A DNA stretch of 64,000 nucleotides from Rubricella sp038526735 (GCA_038526735.1 JBCBGM010000009.1:5157-69156); one strand, 5' to 3'. Positions 8,110 to 17,546 are shown, counted from the stretch's first letter. Made by a program: numbers and translations. Notes: generated by a model from the letters alone, not told the origin.

Positions 8110-9488
8110 CCGTTGAGCTTCTCGAGGATCCGCACCCAGGAGCGGATGCCCTTGTGAAAGCTCATCAGGTTGTACTTTTCGTTGGGTGAGTGGATCGCGT
8201 CATCGTCTTGCGCAAAGCCCACGAGCATTGAGTCGATCCCAAGCTCCTCTTTGAAGCGGCCCACAACCGGGATGGAGCCGCCACCGCCGACAAACACAGC
8301 CTCTTTGCCCCATTCTTCGGTGAGGGCCGTGCGGGCTTGCTCAAAAGCGGGCGCGTCGGTGGGCATCACAGAGGCTGGGGATGCGCCGTGGTCGGCGAAG
8401 CTGACCTTTGCGTCGGGCGGCAGCATCCCCTCGACCATCGCGCGGAAGTTTTTGCGGATCGCATGCGGGTCTTGCGTGCCAACCAGGCGGAACGAGACCT
8501 TGGCCCGCGCCTCTGCTGGGAGCACGGTCTTGAAGCCGTCGCCGGTATAGCCGCCGGTGATGCCGTTGAACTCGCAGGTGGGGCGGGTCCAGATCATCTC
8601 TAGGACAGAGCGGTCAACCTCTCCGGCGGGGGTGCTGAGGCCGACCGGGCCGAGGAAATTTGCGGTCTCAAAGCCCAAGCCCGCCCAAGCGTCTTTCAGC
8701 ACTTGGGGCGTTTCGGGCACGCCGTCGTAGAAACCTGGAACAGTCACGCGGCCCTGATCGTCATGCAGAGCTGCGAGGATTTTGGTGAGCACCCGGATCG
8801 GGTTTGTCGCTGGGCCACCGTAAGCGCCTGAATGCAGGTCTCTGTTCGGGCCTGTGATGGTGATCTCTTCGCCCAGCATGCCGCGCAGCGAAGTGCAGAT
8901 CGAGGGTGTCTCCAGGTCATACATGCCGGTGTCACAGACGAGCGCGAGATCGGCCGACAGAAGCTCTTTTTGTGCGCGCAAGAAGGGGATGAGCGAGGGG
9001 GAGCCGCTTTCTTCTTCGCCCTCAAGAAAGATCGTGAGGTTGCCGGGGAGAGTGCCGTGGACGGCCTTCCAGGCGCGGCACGCCTCGATGAAGGTCATCA
9101 GCTGGCCCTTGTCGTCTGAGCTGCCGCGCCCGCGGATGACCTTTTGGCCGCCCCGCTCGCTGATGTCGGCCTTGAACGGGTCATGCTCCCACAGGTCAAG
9201 CGGGTCCACGGGCTGCATGTCATAGTGGCCATAGAACAAAAAGCTGGGGCCGGTGCCGGTGCTGGTCTTGCCGACAACCATGGGCTTGCCGGGGGTGTCA
9301 TGGCGCTGCGCGTCAAAGCCCAAGGCTTGCAAATCGGCAACCAGCCAGTCGGCGGCGCGGGTGCAATCAGCGTCAAATGCAGGGTCTGTTGAGATCGACG
9401 GGATCGCCAATAGGGTAAATAAACGCTCTAATGTTTCCTCAATAGTTGCATCTACCGTTTCCAAAACCTGATCAACTGCCACGATCAT
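8106..9488 (-). CDS. M20 family metallopeptidase (dipeptidase-like)
   Basis: A 460-residue di-zinc peptidase of the M20 (carnosinase/CNDP-like) group that cleaves dipeptides or related amides in the cytoplasm. Metal-binding and catalytic motifs are in order: YGHYDMQPVDPLDLWEHDPF near residue 85-105 (His and the catalytic Asp two residues on), GRGSSDDKGQ (bridging Asp), EGEEESGSPSL (catalytic Glu pair), a CDTGMY metal Asp, and the lid-domain His in ITGPNRDLHSGAYGG. The C-terminal His lies in the FAQDDDAIHSPNEKY block. No signal peptide is seen. The gene faces the operon on its left and is divergent from the OmpA-like lipoproteins on its right. Confidence 0.88.
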   Translation of the reverse strand: MIVAVDQVLETVDATIEETLERLFTLLAIPSISTDPAFDADCTRAADWLVADLQALGFDAQRHDTPGKPMVVGKTSTGTGPSFLFYGHYDMQPVDPLDLWEHDPFKADISERGGQKVIRGRGSSDDKGQLMTFIEACRAWKAVHGTLPGNLTIFLEGEEESGSPSLIPFLRAQKELLSADLALVCDTGMYDLETPSICTSLRGMLGEEITITGPNRDLHSGAYGGPATNPIRVLTKILAALHDDQGRVTVPGFYDGVPETPQVLKDAWAGLGFETANFLGPVGLSTPAGEVDRSVLEMIWTRPTCEFNGITGGYTGDGFKTVLPAEARAKVSFRLVGTQDPHAIRKNFRAMVEGMLPPDAKVSFADHGASPASVMPTDAPAFEQARTALTEEWGKEAVFVGGGGSIPVVGRFKEELGIDSMLVGFAQDDDAIHSPNEKYNLMSFHKGIRSWVRILEKLNG

Positions 9489-9637
9489 CGCCCTTTCTTT
9501 GTCATCTTTGGGTCAAACTGAGTCCGCTTTGCCACGCTTTAAAACATCCGTAACGTCGCAAGGCAAAAAGATTGAATATTGAGCAAGATCGTGTAGGTCT
9601 GCACGGAAAGAGCAGAACCGCAAAGCGGAGAAAAATC

Positions 9638-10282
9638 ATGGGCTTACACCAGAAAGTTGTGGTGTTGGCTTGCGCGTCGCTTTTAGCGGGTTGCGCAGAG
9701 CTGGGATTTACGTCGGCAAATGACCGCACATGGGGTGGCGAATTGATCGAGATTCCGCCCGCCACCTGGGTGGACCCTGACGGTTGCGAGCATTGGATCT
9801 TTGACACCGGTCTTGAGGGTTTTATGACTCCCAAGCTCGACCGCGATGGCCGCCCGATCTGCATCGCCCGCGCTGTAGAGCGGGGGCCTTTGACCCAGAA
9901 TTTTGGTTCGGTTGAAATTGCCGAAGAGCCAGACATCGACTTCACCCTCGCGGTGGATGCGTATTTCGACGTGGACAGCGCAGAACTACGCCCGTCGGCC
10001 TATCCGGACCTTGATGCCTTTTTCCGGTATCTGCAATCGATCGACGCAGACGCGATCTATGTTGAAGGGCACACCGACAACGTCGACTCGACCGAGTACA
10101 ACCTTTCGCTGTCGATCCGCCGGGCGCGGGCCGTGGCGGATGTGGCCGCGACCTATGGTATTTATGCGATTGCGGGTGGTGTGGGTGAGGCAAAGCCCGC
10201 CGCGAGCAACAACTCCCCGCAGGGGCGGCAGCGCAACCGGCGGGTGGAGATCATCATTCTGGGGGATCAACCCGATGTTTAA
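9638..10282 (+). CDS. OmpA-family peptidoglycan-binding lipoprotein, copy 1
   Basis: A 214-residue outer-membrane or periplasmic lipoprotein. The signal peptide ends in the lipobox LLAGC, with the acylated Cys at residue 18. An N-terminal domain holds the phrase WVDPDGCEHWIFDTGLEGFMTPKL, also present in the next gene. The C-terminal half is an OmpA/MotB domain: a beta strand with FDVDSAELRP, VEGHTDNVDSTEYN, LSIRRARAVADV and the closing NRRVEIIIL, the residues that clamp diaminopimelate. I start at the ATG at 9638, which has GCGGAG 8 nt upstream, rather than at an upstream TTG. It overlaps its paralogue by 8 nt. Confidence 0.88.
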   Translation: MGLHQKVVVLACASLLAGCAELGFTSANDRTWGGELIEIPPATWVDPDGCEHWIFDTGLEGFMTPKLDRDGRPICIARAVERGPLTQNFGSVEIAEEPDIDFTLAVDAYFDVDSAELRPSAYPDLDAFFRYLQSIDADAIYVEGHTDNVDSTEYNLSLSIRRARAVADVAATYGIYAIAGGVGEAKPAASNNSPQGRQRNRRVEIIILGDQPDV

Positions 10283-10943
10283 GGCGCAAACCACCGTCGC
10301 GTTGACGGCGCTCGTCGCTTTGAGCGCGTGCTTTAGTGGGCAAACAGACAACCCGGATATCGACCGGGGCTTTGACGCGCATCCGCTCTCCGCGATGCGC
10401 CCGTCCTTGTGGGTGGACCCGACGGGCTGTGAGCACTGGTTCCTCGACGACGGGGTGGAGGGGTATCTGTCAAACCGCATCCGCCGCAACGGCACCCCGG
10501 TGTGCCGCATCGATGAAGAGGCCGCTCCGCCCGAGGAGATTGTTCAAACGGTTGTGGCCACGCCTGAGCAGCCGGTGGAGCTGAACATCGAGCTTGCCGC
10601 AGACGCATTTTTCGACGTGGACAGCTCCCTGATCAAAGAAGAGGGGCTGCCGCAGCTCGATGCCTATTTCATTTTCTTGCAGCAAGAGGGCATCCGCCGC
10701 GTGGTCGTTGAGGGGCACACGGATTCTGACGCAAGCGCCGAGTATAACGAGGCGCTCTCGTTCCGCCGCGCGCGGGCGGTTGGGTTTTATGCCGCGCAAT
10801 ACGGCATCTCCGCCATCCCGGTCGGGAAGGGCGAAAGTGAGCCTGCGGTGCCCAACGACTCGATTGAGAACAAGGCGCGCAACCGGCGGGTCGAGATCTT
10901 TGCGATCCAGAACGACGCTGCAGCCCCGCCGATCAGCGGGTGA
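10275..10943 (+). CDS. OmpA-family peptidoglycan-binding lipoprotein, copy 2
   Basis: A 222-residue paralogue of the preceding protein. The signal peptide ends in LSAC (lipid-modified Cys at residue 17). It shares the WVDPTGCEHWFLDDGVEGYLS phrase and the OmpA-like C-terminal domain (FFDVDSSLIKEEG, VEGHTDSDASAEYNEALSFRRARAVG, KARNRRVEIF). The two therefore arose by tandem duplication, and the 8-nt overlap suggests a single transcript with translational coupling. The likely role is anchoring the outer membrane to peptidoglycan. Its stop codon overlaps the end of mnmA on the opposite strand. Confidence 0.88.
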   Translation: MFKAQTTVALTALVALSACFSGQTDNPDIDRGFDAHPLSAMRPSLWVDPTGCEHWFLDDGVEGYLSNRIRRNGTPVCRIDEEAAPPEEIVQTVVATPEQPVELNIELAADAFFDVDSSLIKEEGLPQLDAYFIFLQQEGIRRVVVEGHTDSDASAEYNEALSFRRARAVGFYAAQYGISAIPVGKGESEPAVPNDSIENKARNRRVEIFAIQNDAAAPPISG

Positions 10944-12090
10944 TCCAGCCTCCGCCCAAAACGCGGGTGCTGTCGCTGTCATAAAATACGCAAGCCTGGC
11001 CGGGGGCGACACCGTCTTCGGCGACGATCAGCTCCACCTCGGCGGTGTTTTTGCCGGTGGGGTGGATGATCGCATCTTTCGGCGGGCGGGTTGAGCGGAC
11101 CTTGGCGCGGATGCTCCAACCCTCTGGTGGGGCAGTGTCAAATGCACCGTCCCCCAGCCAATTCACCTCTTTGATCGGGATGCGCCGGGTCGCGAGCGCG
11201 TCGCGCGGGCCGACGATGACCTGGCGGGTGTCAGCGTCGAGGCGCACAACGTAAAGCGGCTCTCCACCACCAATGCCAAGCCCGCGCCGTTGCCCGATGG
11301 TGTAGTGAATAACCCCGCGGTGCGCGCCGAGCACACGGCCATCGAGGTGGACGATATCGCCCGGCTCCGCCGCACCGGGGCGCAGTTTTTCGATCACCTG
11401 GGCGTAAGAGCCATTGGGCACGAAACAGATATCCTGACTGTCGGGCTTGTCGGCGACGGTGAGGCCAAACTCGTTGGCGAGCGCGCGCGTCTCTTCCTTG
11501 GAGGCGAGATGGCCGAGGGGAAACCGCAGGTAATCGAGCTGCTCTTGCGTGGTCGAGAACAGAAAATACGACTGATCGCGCACGGGGTCAGCGGCCTGAT
11601 GCAATTCGGCGCGGGCGCTGCCATTTTTGCGCTGGATGTAGTGGCCGGTGGCCATGCAATCGGCCTCCAGGTCTTTGGCGGTTTCCAATAGATCACGAAA
11701 CTTCACCCGCTCATTGCAGCGAATGCAGGGGATTGGCGTGGCCCCAGCGAGGTAAGCATCCGCGAACTCATCAATCACGCTCTCACGGAAGGTATTTTCA
11801 TAGTCGAGCACGTAATGCGGAAACTCCATCACCTCCGCCACGCGGCGGGCATCGTGGATGTCGCGGCCTGCACAGCACGCGCCTTTTTTCGCGAGCGCTG
11901 CACCGTGGTCGTAGAGCTGCAGCGTGATGCCGATGACGTCATAGCCCTCAGACTTGAGCTTGGCGGCAACCACGGAGCTATCCACACCGCCAGACATCGC
12001 GACGAGCACGCGCGTGTCGGCCGGGTCTTTGTCGAATCCTAGGCTGTTGGGCATGGGGAGGCTCGGATCTGTCTGAGAATAGATCGCCAT
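10933..12090 (-). CDS. mnmA: tRNA-specific 2-thiouridylase MnmA
   Basis: MnmA makes the 2-thio group on U34 of Lys, Glu and Gln tRNAs, taking sulfur through a relay and using ATP. The 385 residues begin with the PP-loop AMSGGVDSSVVAA (about 32-44), then GACCAGRDIHDARR, the catalytic cysteines in PCIRCNERVKF and DSQDICFVPNG, and the C-terminal beta barrel (GQACVFYDSD, GGGW). An internal ATG at 12054 is an alternative start that would remove 12 residues; no clear ribosome site favours either. The gene is convergent with the lipoprotein pair and divergent from sciP. Confidence 0.95.
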   Translation of the reverse strand: MAIYSQTDPSLPMPNSLGFDKDPADTRVLVAMSGGVDSSVVAAKLKSEGYDVIGITLQLYDHGAALAKKGACCAGRDIHDARRVAEVMEFPHYVLDYENTFRESVIDEFADAYLAGATPIPCIRCNERVKFRDLLETAKDLEADCMATGHYIQRKNGSARAELHQAADPVRDQSYFLFSTTQEQLDYLRFPLGHLASKEETRALANEFGLTVADKPDSQDICFVPNGSYAQVIEKLRPGAAEPGDIVHLDGRVLGAHRGVIHYTIGQRRGLGIGGGEPLYVVRLDADTRQVIVGPRDALATRRIPIKEVNWLGDGAFDTAPPEGWSIRAKVRSTRPPKDAIIHPTGKNTAEVELIVAEDGVAPGQACVFYDSDSTRVLGGGWITR

Positions 12091-12190
12091 ATAATCGAAT
12101 TGTAACTATTCACAACCGGCGGTTTTACATCTGCTTAAGGCCCTGACCCTACCACGCTTTGACCACAGCGCGAGATCAAGGCGAGAGCAG

Positions 12191-12472
12191 ATGTATATCC
12201 GAAAATCAGACCGTCCCACGTTTGTCTTGGATCATCGGGGGGAGCGTATCTGCGCCGCTGATCTGCCGCCTCCGAGCACGCGCAGGTGGGTTGCAAGGCG
12301 CAAAGCGATTGTGGTGACGGCGGTAACCGGCGGGCTGATCACCGAGGAAGAGGCGATCATGATGTACGGTCTGTCGGAAGAAGAACTTGAAAGCTGGATT
12401 AGCCATTTCACACAACACGGGCCAAATGCCCTGCGCGCGACGGCTATTCAACGGTATCGAGAAGTACAATAA
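12191..12472 (+). CDS. sciP: CtrA inhibitor SciP (DUF1153)
   Basis: SciP is a small helix-turn-helix protein found in alphaproteobacteria; in Caulobacter it binds CtrA and blocks activation of CtrA-dependent promoters in G1. The 93 residues match the DUF1153 family throughout: MYIRKSDRPTFV at the N-terminus, LPPPSTRRWVARRKA and the HTH-like EEEAIMMYGLSEEELESW. It lies directly before ctrA on the same strand with about 100 nt between, so inhibitor and target are neighbours here. Confidence 0.92.
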   Translation: MYIRKSDRPTFVLDHRGERICAADLPPPSTRRWVARRKAIVVTAVTGGLITEEEAIMMYGLSEEELESWISHFTQHGPNALRATAIQRYREVQ

Positions 12473-12502
12473 GTCTTGCCTCGAAACTGCATTAGAAATG
12501 CG

Positions 12503-12522
12503 TTAACCTTTTTAAACGTTAA
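12503..12522 (+). promoter_or_regulatory. Cluster of three TTAA motifs upstream of ctrA
   Basis: TTAA occurs at 12503-12506, 12512-12515 and 12519-12522, a dense AT-rich patch just before the ctrA start at 12576. CtrA recognises TTAA-N7-TTAA, but the spacings here are 5 and 3 (12 from first to last), so this is not a canonical site; it could hold half-sites or promoter elements for ctrA autoregulation. The position in the ctrA leader is the main reason to list it. Confidence 0.3.
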
Positions 12523-12575
12523 TGGCCCGGAAGCGCACGGATGAGCCTGCGCATTTTTTGATAGGAGCCAACGCC

Positions 12576-13289
12576 GTGCGTGTATTGCTCGTAGAAGATG
12601 ACCCGACCACGTCAAAGTCCATCGCCCGTATGCTCGAAGCGGCGCAATTGAACGTCTACGCCACCGATCTGGGGGAAGAGGCGCTCGATCTGGCGAAGCT
12701 CTATGACTACGACCTGATTCTCTTAGACCTCAACCTTCCCGACATGCACGGCTATGATGTGCTCAAGCGCGTGCGCCTGGCGCGGGTGGAAACGCCGATT
12801 CTCATCTTGTCGGGCATCGCCGATATGGATGCCAAGCTCAAAGGGTTCGGCTTTGGCGCAGATGATTATCTCACCAAACCGGTGAACCGCGAGGAGTTGG
12901 TCGCGCGCATCCACGCGATTGTGCGCCGCTCGAAGGGGCATGCGCAGTCGGTCATTCAGACTGGCAAGATCACCGTGAACCTCGACAGCAAAACCGTCGA
13001 TGTGGAGGGGGCCACGGTGCACTTGACCGGGAAAGAGTACCAGATGCTGGAGCTTCTGTCGCTGCGCAAAGGCACGACGCTCACGAAGGAAATGTTCCTC
13101 AACCACCTCTATGGCGGGATGGATGAGCCGGAGCTCAAGATCATCGACGTCTTTATCTGCAAGCTGCGCAAAAAGCTGGCAGAGGCGACGGGCGGCGACA
13201 CGCATATCGAGACGGTCTGGGGCCGTGGCTATGTGCTGCGTGATCCGGTTGCCAGCCGCGCGGGCGAAGATTTGCGTATCACCGCCTGA
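12576..13289 (+). CDS. ctrA: Cell-cycle master response regulator CtrA
   Basis: CtrA is an OmpR-type DNA-binding response regulator controlling motility, division and gene transfer agents in alphaproteobacteria. The receiver domain shows LLVEDD at the N-terminus, the phosphoacceptor Asp in LILLDLNLPDMHGYDV (about residue 51) and the Lys in DDYLTKPVNREEL. The winged-helix domain has GKEYQMLELLSLRKGTTLTKEMFLNHLYGGMDEPE, highly characteristic of CtrA. I start at the GTG at 12576, which has AGGAG 8 nt upstream and yields the expected VRVLLVEDD start and 237 residues; upstream in-frame codons lack such a site. Confidence 0.96.
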   Translation: MRVLLVEDDPTTSKSIARMLEAAQLNVYATDLGEEALDLAKLYDYDLILLDLNLPDMHGYDVLKRVRLARVETPILILSGIADMDAKLKGFGFGADDYLTKPVNREELVARIHAIVRRSKGHAQSVIQTGKITVNLDSKTVDVEGATVHLTGKEYQMLELLSLRKGTTLTKEMFLNHLYGGMDEPELKIIDVFICKLRKKLAEATGGDTHIETVWGRGYVLRDPVASRAGEDLRITA

Positions 13290-13356
13290 CCGCCACCCTT
13301 TACCGCCCCGCAGCCCAGACCTATCACTCAAAGGCGGGCCATGCGGGAGGGTGAAC

Positions 13357-15459
13357 GTGGCAAAAGACAGGCAAGAAACGGATGAAGCGCAGGCTGCCGC
13401 GCGCCTGACAGAGCTGCGCGCCGCCCTGGCCGCCGCCGACATCGCCTATCACCAAAACGACGCGCCGGAGCTGTCTGACGCGGCGTATGACGCGCTCAAG
13501 CGCGAGGCCCGCGCGCTGGAAGAGGCGTATCCGGCGCTGCTCACCGCTGACAGCCCCACACAAACGGTGGGGGCGGCACCGGCGCAAGGCTTTTCCAAGG
13601 TTAACCATAGCGTTGCGATGCTCTCGCTCGGGAATGCCTTCTCGGATGAGGATGTCACGGAGTTTGAGGCGCGGGTCGCGCGGTTTTTGGGTGTCGAGCC
13701 GCCCATTGCCTTTACCGTTGAGCCGAAGATTGACGGGCTCTCGCTCTCGCTGCGGTATGAGCAGGGTGTGCTGGTGCAGGCGGCCACGCGCGGCGATGGC
13801 GCGGTGGGCGAGAACGTGACGGAGAATGCCCGCACGATCACCGATATCCCACAAACCCTCAGCGGTGCGCCTGATCTGTTGGAGGTGCGCGGCGAGGTTT
13901 ACATGAGCCACCCGGATTTTCAGGCACTCAATGCCGCGCAAGAAGCAAAAGGGGCCAAGGTTTTTGCCAATCCGCGCAACGCGGCAGCGGGCTCTCTGCG
14001 ACAACTCGATCCGAAAATCACCGCCGCACGGCCCCTGCGGTTTTTTGCCTATGCTTGGGGTAGCCTTTCGGAGCCGCTCGCGAGCACCCAATCGGGGGCT
14101 ATTAACCGCCTGAAAGAGCTGGGGTTTTCGACCAATCCGTTGACCACGACCCAAACGGGCACAGAGCGGGTTCTAGAGGCGTATCGCAATATCTCTGCCG
14201 CGCGGCCCGATCTGGGCTATGACATCGACGGGGTGGTGTACAAGGTTAATGAGCTGGCACTGCAAGAGCGCTTGGGCTTTCGCATCAACACGCCCCGGTG
14301 GGCGATTGCGCATAAATTTCCGGCCGAAACCGCACAAACGGTGCTGGAGGCGATCGAGATACAGGTCGGGCGCACGGGCGCGCTCTCTCCGGTGGCGCGG
14401 CTGCGCCCTGTGACGGTGGGGGGCGTCGTGGTGTCGAGCGCGACGCTGCACAATGCTGACTATATCGCGGGCATCGACAGCAAAGGCGCGCCCATTCGCG
14501 GCGGCGTCGACATCCGCGAGGGGGACACGGTGACGGTCTACCGCGCGGGCGATGTGATCCCGAAGGTGAGCGCGGTTGATCTGTCGCGCAGGCCCGCAGA
14601 TGCGGTGCAGTTTGCCTTTCCAACCCAGTGCCCCGCCTGCGGCAGCCGCGTGGTGCGCGAGCCCGGAGAGGCGGTGCATCGCTGCACTGGCGGCATGATC
14701 TGCCCCGCCCAAGCCGTTGAAAAGCTGAAGCATTTCGTCTCTCGCATGGCGTTTGACATCGAGGGGTTGGGCGCAAAACAGGTGGAGGCGTTTTATGCCG
14801 ACGGCTGGATCGCTAACCCGGCGGACATTTTTGCGCTGGAGGATCGCTACGGCCCCGGCCAGCCCAAGCAGCTGAAAAACCGCGAGGGCTGGGGTGAAAA
14901 ATCGGCGGAAAACCTGTTTGCTGCGATCCGCGAGCGGCGGCAAATCGCGCTGGCGCGGCTGATTTTTGGCCTTGGCATCCGCCATGTGGGCGAGGCGACA
15001 GCGGGGCTGTTTGCCCGGCATTATGGCACCTGGCCCGCGTTTCGTGCCGCGATGATCGCAGCAGCAGAGGTGGAAAGCCCGGCGCGAGCGGAGCTCCTCT
15101 CTATCGATGGCGTGGGTGAGGTGATGGCGCAGGCCGTGGCGGATTTCTTTGCAGAGCCCGCCGTGCAAGAGCTGCTCGACCGTTTAGAGGCAGTGTTAAC
15201 CGTCGAAGCGGCCGCGCAACCCGCTGCTGAGAGCGAGATTGCAGGCAAAACCGTCGTCTTCACCGGCACGCTTGAGAAAATGACCCGCTCCGAGGCGAAA
15301 GCACGGGCAGAGGCGTTGGGGGCCAAAGTCTCGGGCTCGGTGTCGGCCAAGACGGATTTTGTCGTGGCGGGGCCGGGCGCGGGCTCGAAAGAGAAAAAGG
15401 CGCGGGAGTTGGGCGTGACCTTGCTGAGCGAGGATGACTGGTTGGCGATGCTACCGTGA
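13357..15459 (+). CDS. ligA: NAD-dependent DNA ligase LigA
   Basis: LigA seals nicks during replication and repair using NAD+. The protein has 700 residues from the GTG at 13357, which has GGGAGG about 6 nt upstream. Domain order is Ia (HQNDAPELSDAAYDALKRE), the adenylation domain with KIDG (K124 as the AMP-accepting Lys), an OB fold, a four-Cys zinc finger (CPACG ... CTGG ... CPAQ), helix-hairpin-helix repeats and a C-terminal BRCT domain (GKTVVFTGTLEKMTRSEAK). The stop overlaps the recG start by 4 nt, so the two repair genes are probably co-transcribed. Confidence 0.97.
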   Translation: MAKDRQETDEAQAAARLTELRAALAAADIAYHQNDAPELSDAAYDALKREARALEEAYPALLTADSPTQTVGAAPAQGFSKVNHSVAMLSLGNAFSDEDVTEFEARVARFLGVEPPIAFTVEPKIDGLSLSLRYEQGVLVQAATRGDGAVGENVTENARTITDIPQTLSGAPDLLEVRGEVYMSHPDFQALNAAQEAKGAKVFANPRNAAAGSLRQLDPKITAARPLRFFAYAWGSLSEPLASTQSGAINRLKELGFSTNPLTTTQTGTERVLEAYRNISAARPDLGYDIDGVVYKVNELALQERLGFRINTPRWAIAHKFPAETAQTVLEAIEIQVGRTGALSPVARLRPVTVGGVVVSSATLHNADYIAGIDSKGAPIRGGVDIREGDTVTVYRAGDVIPKVSAVDLSRRPADAVQFAFPTQCPACGSRVVREPGEAVHRCTGGMICPAQAVEKLKHFVSRMAFDIEGLGAKQVEAFYADGWIANPADIFALEDRYGPGQPKQLKNREGWGEKSAENLFAAIRERRQIALARLIFGLGIRHVGEATAGLFARHYGTWPAFRAAMIAAAEVESPARAELLSIDGVGEVMAQAVADFFAEPAVQELLDRLEAVLTVEAAAQPAAESEIAGKTVVFTGTLEKMTRSEAKARAEALGAKVSGSVSAKTDFVVAGPGAGSKEKKARELGVTLLSEDDWLAMLP

Positions 15460-17546
15460 CGGGTCGTCCGGAGGCGCTGTTTCCGCTCTTTGAAGCGATC
15501 ACCAAGCTCGCGGGCGTGGGGCCGAAAACGGCGGAGGCGCTGGCGCGGCTGGGCATCACGCGCCCGCGCGATCTGCTGTTTACCGTACCGGGGGCGGCGG
15601 TGGATCGGCGGCTAAAACCCTCGATCATGGGGCTGCCGCCCGCGAGTGTGGCGACGGTCGAGGTGGCGATTGGGGAGCATCTGCCGCCGCGCGTCGCCGG
15701 TCGCCCGTATCGCGTGTTTGTCGAGGATGCGCAGACGTCGTTTCAGCTGGTGTTTTTCCATGCGCGCGAAGATTGGCTGCGTCGATCGCTGCCCGAGGGG
15801 GAGCGGCGGATTGTGTCGGGCAAGGTCGAGATCTTCGATGGCACCGCGCAGATGGTGCACCCCGATCACATTCTCAACCGCGCAGAGGCAGAGGCGCTTC
15901 CGCCGATCGAGCCGGTTTACCCGCTGGGGCAGGGCGTCACACAGCGGGTTATGGTGAAAGCGACGAGTGAGGTTCTGGAGCGGGTGCCGGACCTCGGGGA
16001 ATGGATTGAACCGAGCATTTTTGCACGGGAGGGGTGGCCTGATTTGCGGGAGGCGTTGCACGTGGTGCACCGTCCGCGCGACTTGGGCACGCTGTCGCCT
16101 GATGCGCCGCCGCGGCGGCGGTTGGCCTATGATGAGCTGTTGTCTCACCAACTCACGCTGCAACTCGCGCGGGCCAAGGCGCGCCGGGCGAAGGGGCGCG
16201 TGACGGAAGGGGACGGGCGCTTGTCGGCGCAGGTGGAGGCGGCTTTACCCTATGCGCTGACGGGGGCCCAAACGCGGGCGTTGGCGGAGATACGAGGTGA
16301 TTTGGCTCTGCCGCAACGCATGAACAGATTGCTGCAAGGCGATGTGGGATCAGGGAAAACTGTTGTTGCGCTGTTGGCCATGCTCACAGCTGTGGAGGCG
16401 GGCGGCCAAGCCGCCCTTATGGCCCCGACGGAGATTTTGGTGCAGCAACATCGCGAAAGCCTCGCACCGTTTGTAGAGCTTTTGGGCCTGCGGATGGAGG
16501 TGTTCACCGGGCGCGATACCGCTGCGCAAAAGGCCGAAAAGCGCGCGGCCCTGGCCGCCGGAGACATCGCGCTCGCTGTGGGCACCCATGCGCTGTTTCA
16601 GGAGGGGGTGGAGTTCGCGGACCTGCGCCTTGCCATTGTCGATGAGCAGCACCGGTTTGGGGTGCGCCAGCGCATGGGGCTCAGCTCAAAGGGTGTGGCG
16701 GCGGATTTGTTGGTGATGACGGCAACGCCGATCCCGCGCTCGCTCACGCTGGCGCAATACGGCGATATGGACCTCTCCGTGCTTGACGAAAAACCGCCTG
16801 GTCGCAAACCGATCGAGACGGTGACCATCCCATCGGGGCGGTATGAGCAGGTCGTGGATCGGCTCGCGGGGGCGATCCGCGCAGGCAAACAGGCCTATTG
16901 GGTGTGCCCGCTCGTGGCTGAGAGCGAGGTGTTAACCCTAACAGCGGCGGAGGAGCGGTTCAAAGCGCTGCGCGCCCGGCTCGGGGATCAGGCGGTGGGC
17001 CTGGTGCATGGGCAGATGCCGGGTGCGGAGAAAGACGCGGCGATGGCCCGCTTTGTGGCCGGGGAGACGTCGCTCTTGGTTGCCACCACGGTGATTGAGG
17101 TGGGGGTAAACGTGCCCAACGCCTCGATCATGGTCATTGAAGGGGCGGAGCATTTTGGCCTGTCGCAGCTGCACCAGCTCAGGGGCCGCGTCGGGCGGGG
17201 GACGGAGGCCTCTACGTGCCTCTTGCTCTACGATGGCCCGGTCGGAGAGAGCGCGCGGCGGCGGTTGGAGATTATGCGCGAGACCGAAGATGGCTTTCGG
17301 ATTGCGGAGGAAGACCTCGCTTTGCGCGGCGCAGGCGATGTCATCGGCACCGCGCAATCGGGCCTGCCACGGTTTCGCATCGCCGATTTGGAGCGGCAGG
17401 CGGATCTGATGGCGATGGCGCGAGATGATGCGCGGCTGGCCCTTGAGCGTGACCCGGAGCTGACCTCAGAGCGGGGCCACGCGCTGCGGGCGCTGCTGTG
17501 GCTGATGGGGCGGGATGAGGCGATCCGGCTGATCGGCGTGGGGTGA
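15456..17546 (+). CDS. recG: ATP-dependent DNA helicase RecG
   Basis: RecG remodels stalled replication forks and branched DNA. The 696 residues comprise the N-terminal wedge domain (OB fold), then the superfamily-2 helicase core with Walker A GDVGSGKT (near 293), DExH box DEQH (near 394), motif III TATPIPRSL, and the C-terminal motifs ATTVIEVGVNVPNA, QLHQLRGRVGRG and the TRG segment. Length equals the E. coli enzyme (693). The start codon is GTG overlapping the ligA stop. The next thing downstream is an SOS-type promoter. Confidence 0.97.
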   Translation: MTGRPEALFPLFEAITKLAGVGPKTAEALARLGITRPRDLLFTVPGAAVDRRLKPSIMGLPPASVATVEVAIGEHLPPRVAGRPYRVFVEDAQTSFQLVFFHAREDWLRRSLPEGERRIVSGKVEIFDGTAQMVHPDHILNRAEAEALPPIEPVYPLGQGVTQRVMVKATSEVLERVPDLGEWIEPSIFAREGWPDLREALHVVHRPRDLGTLSPDAPPRRRLAYDELLSHQLTLQLARAKARRAKGRVTEGDGRLSAQVEAALPYALTGAQTRALAEIRGDLALPQRMNRLLQGDVGSGKTVVALLAMLTAVEAGGQAALMAPTEILVQQHRESLAPFVELLGLRMEVFTGRDTAAQKAEKRAALAAGDIALAVGTHALFQEGVEFADLRLAIVDEQHRFGVRQRMGLSSKGVAADLLVMTATPIPRSLTLAQYGDMDLSVLDEKPPGRKPIETVTIPSGRYEQVVDRLAGAIRAGKQAYWVCPLVAESEVLTLTAAEERFKALRARLGDQAVGLVHGQMPGAEKDAAMARFVAGETSLLVATTVIEVGVNVPNASIMVIEGAEHFGLSQLHQLRGRVGRGTEASTCLLLYDGPVGESARRRLEIMRETEDGFRIAEEDLALRGAGDVIGTAQSGLPRFRIADLERQADLMAMARDDARLALERDPELTSERGHALRALLWLMGRDEAIRLIGVG

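Noticed and set aside
12503..12522. Canonical CtrA box (TTAA-N7-TTAA) before ctrA
   Set aside because: No pair among the three TTAA motifs has a 7-nt spacer.
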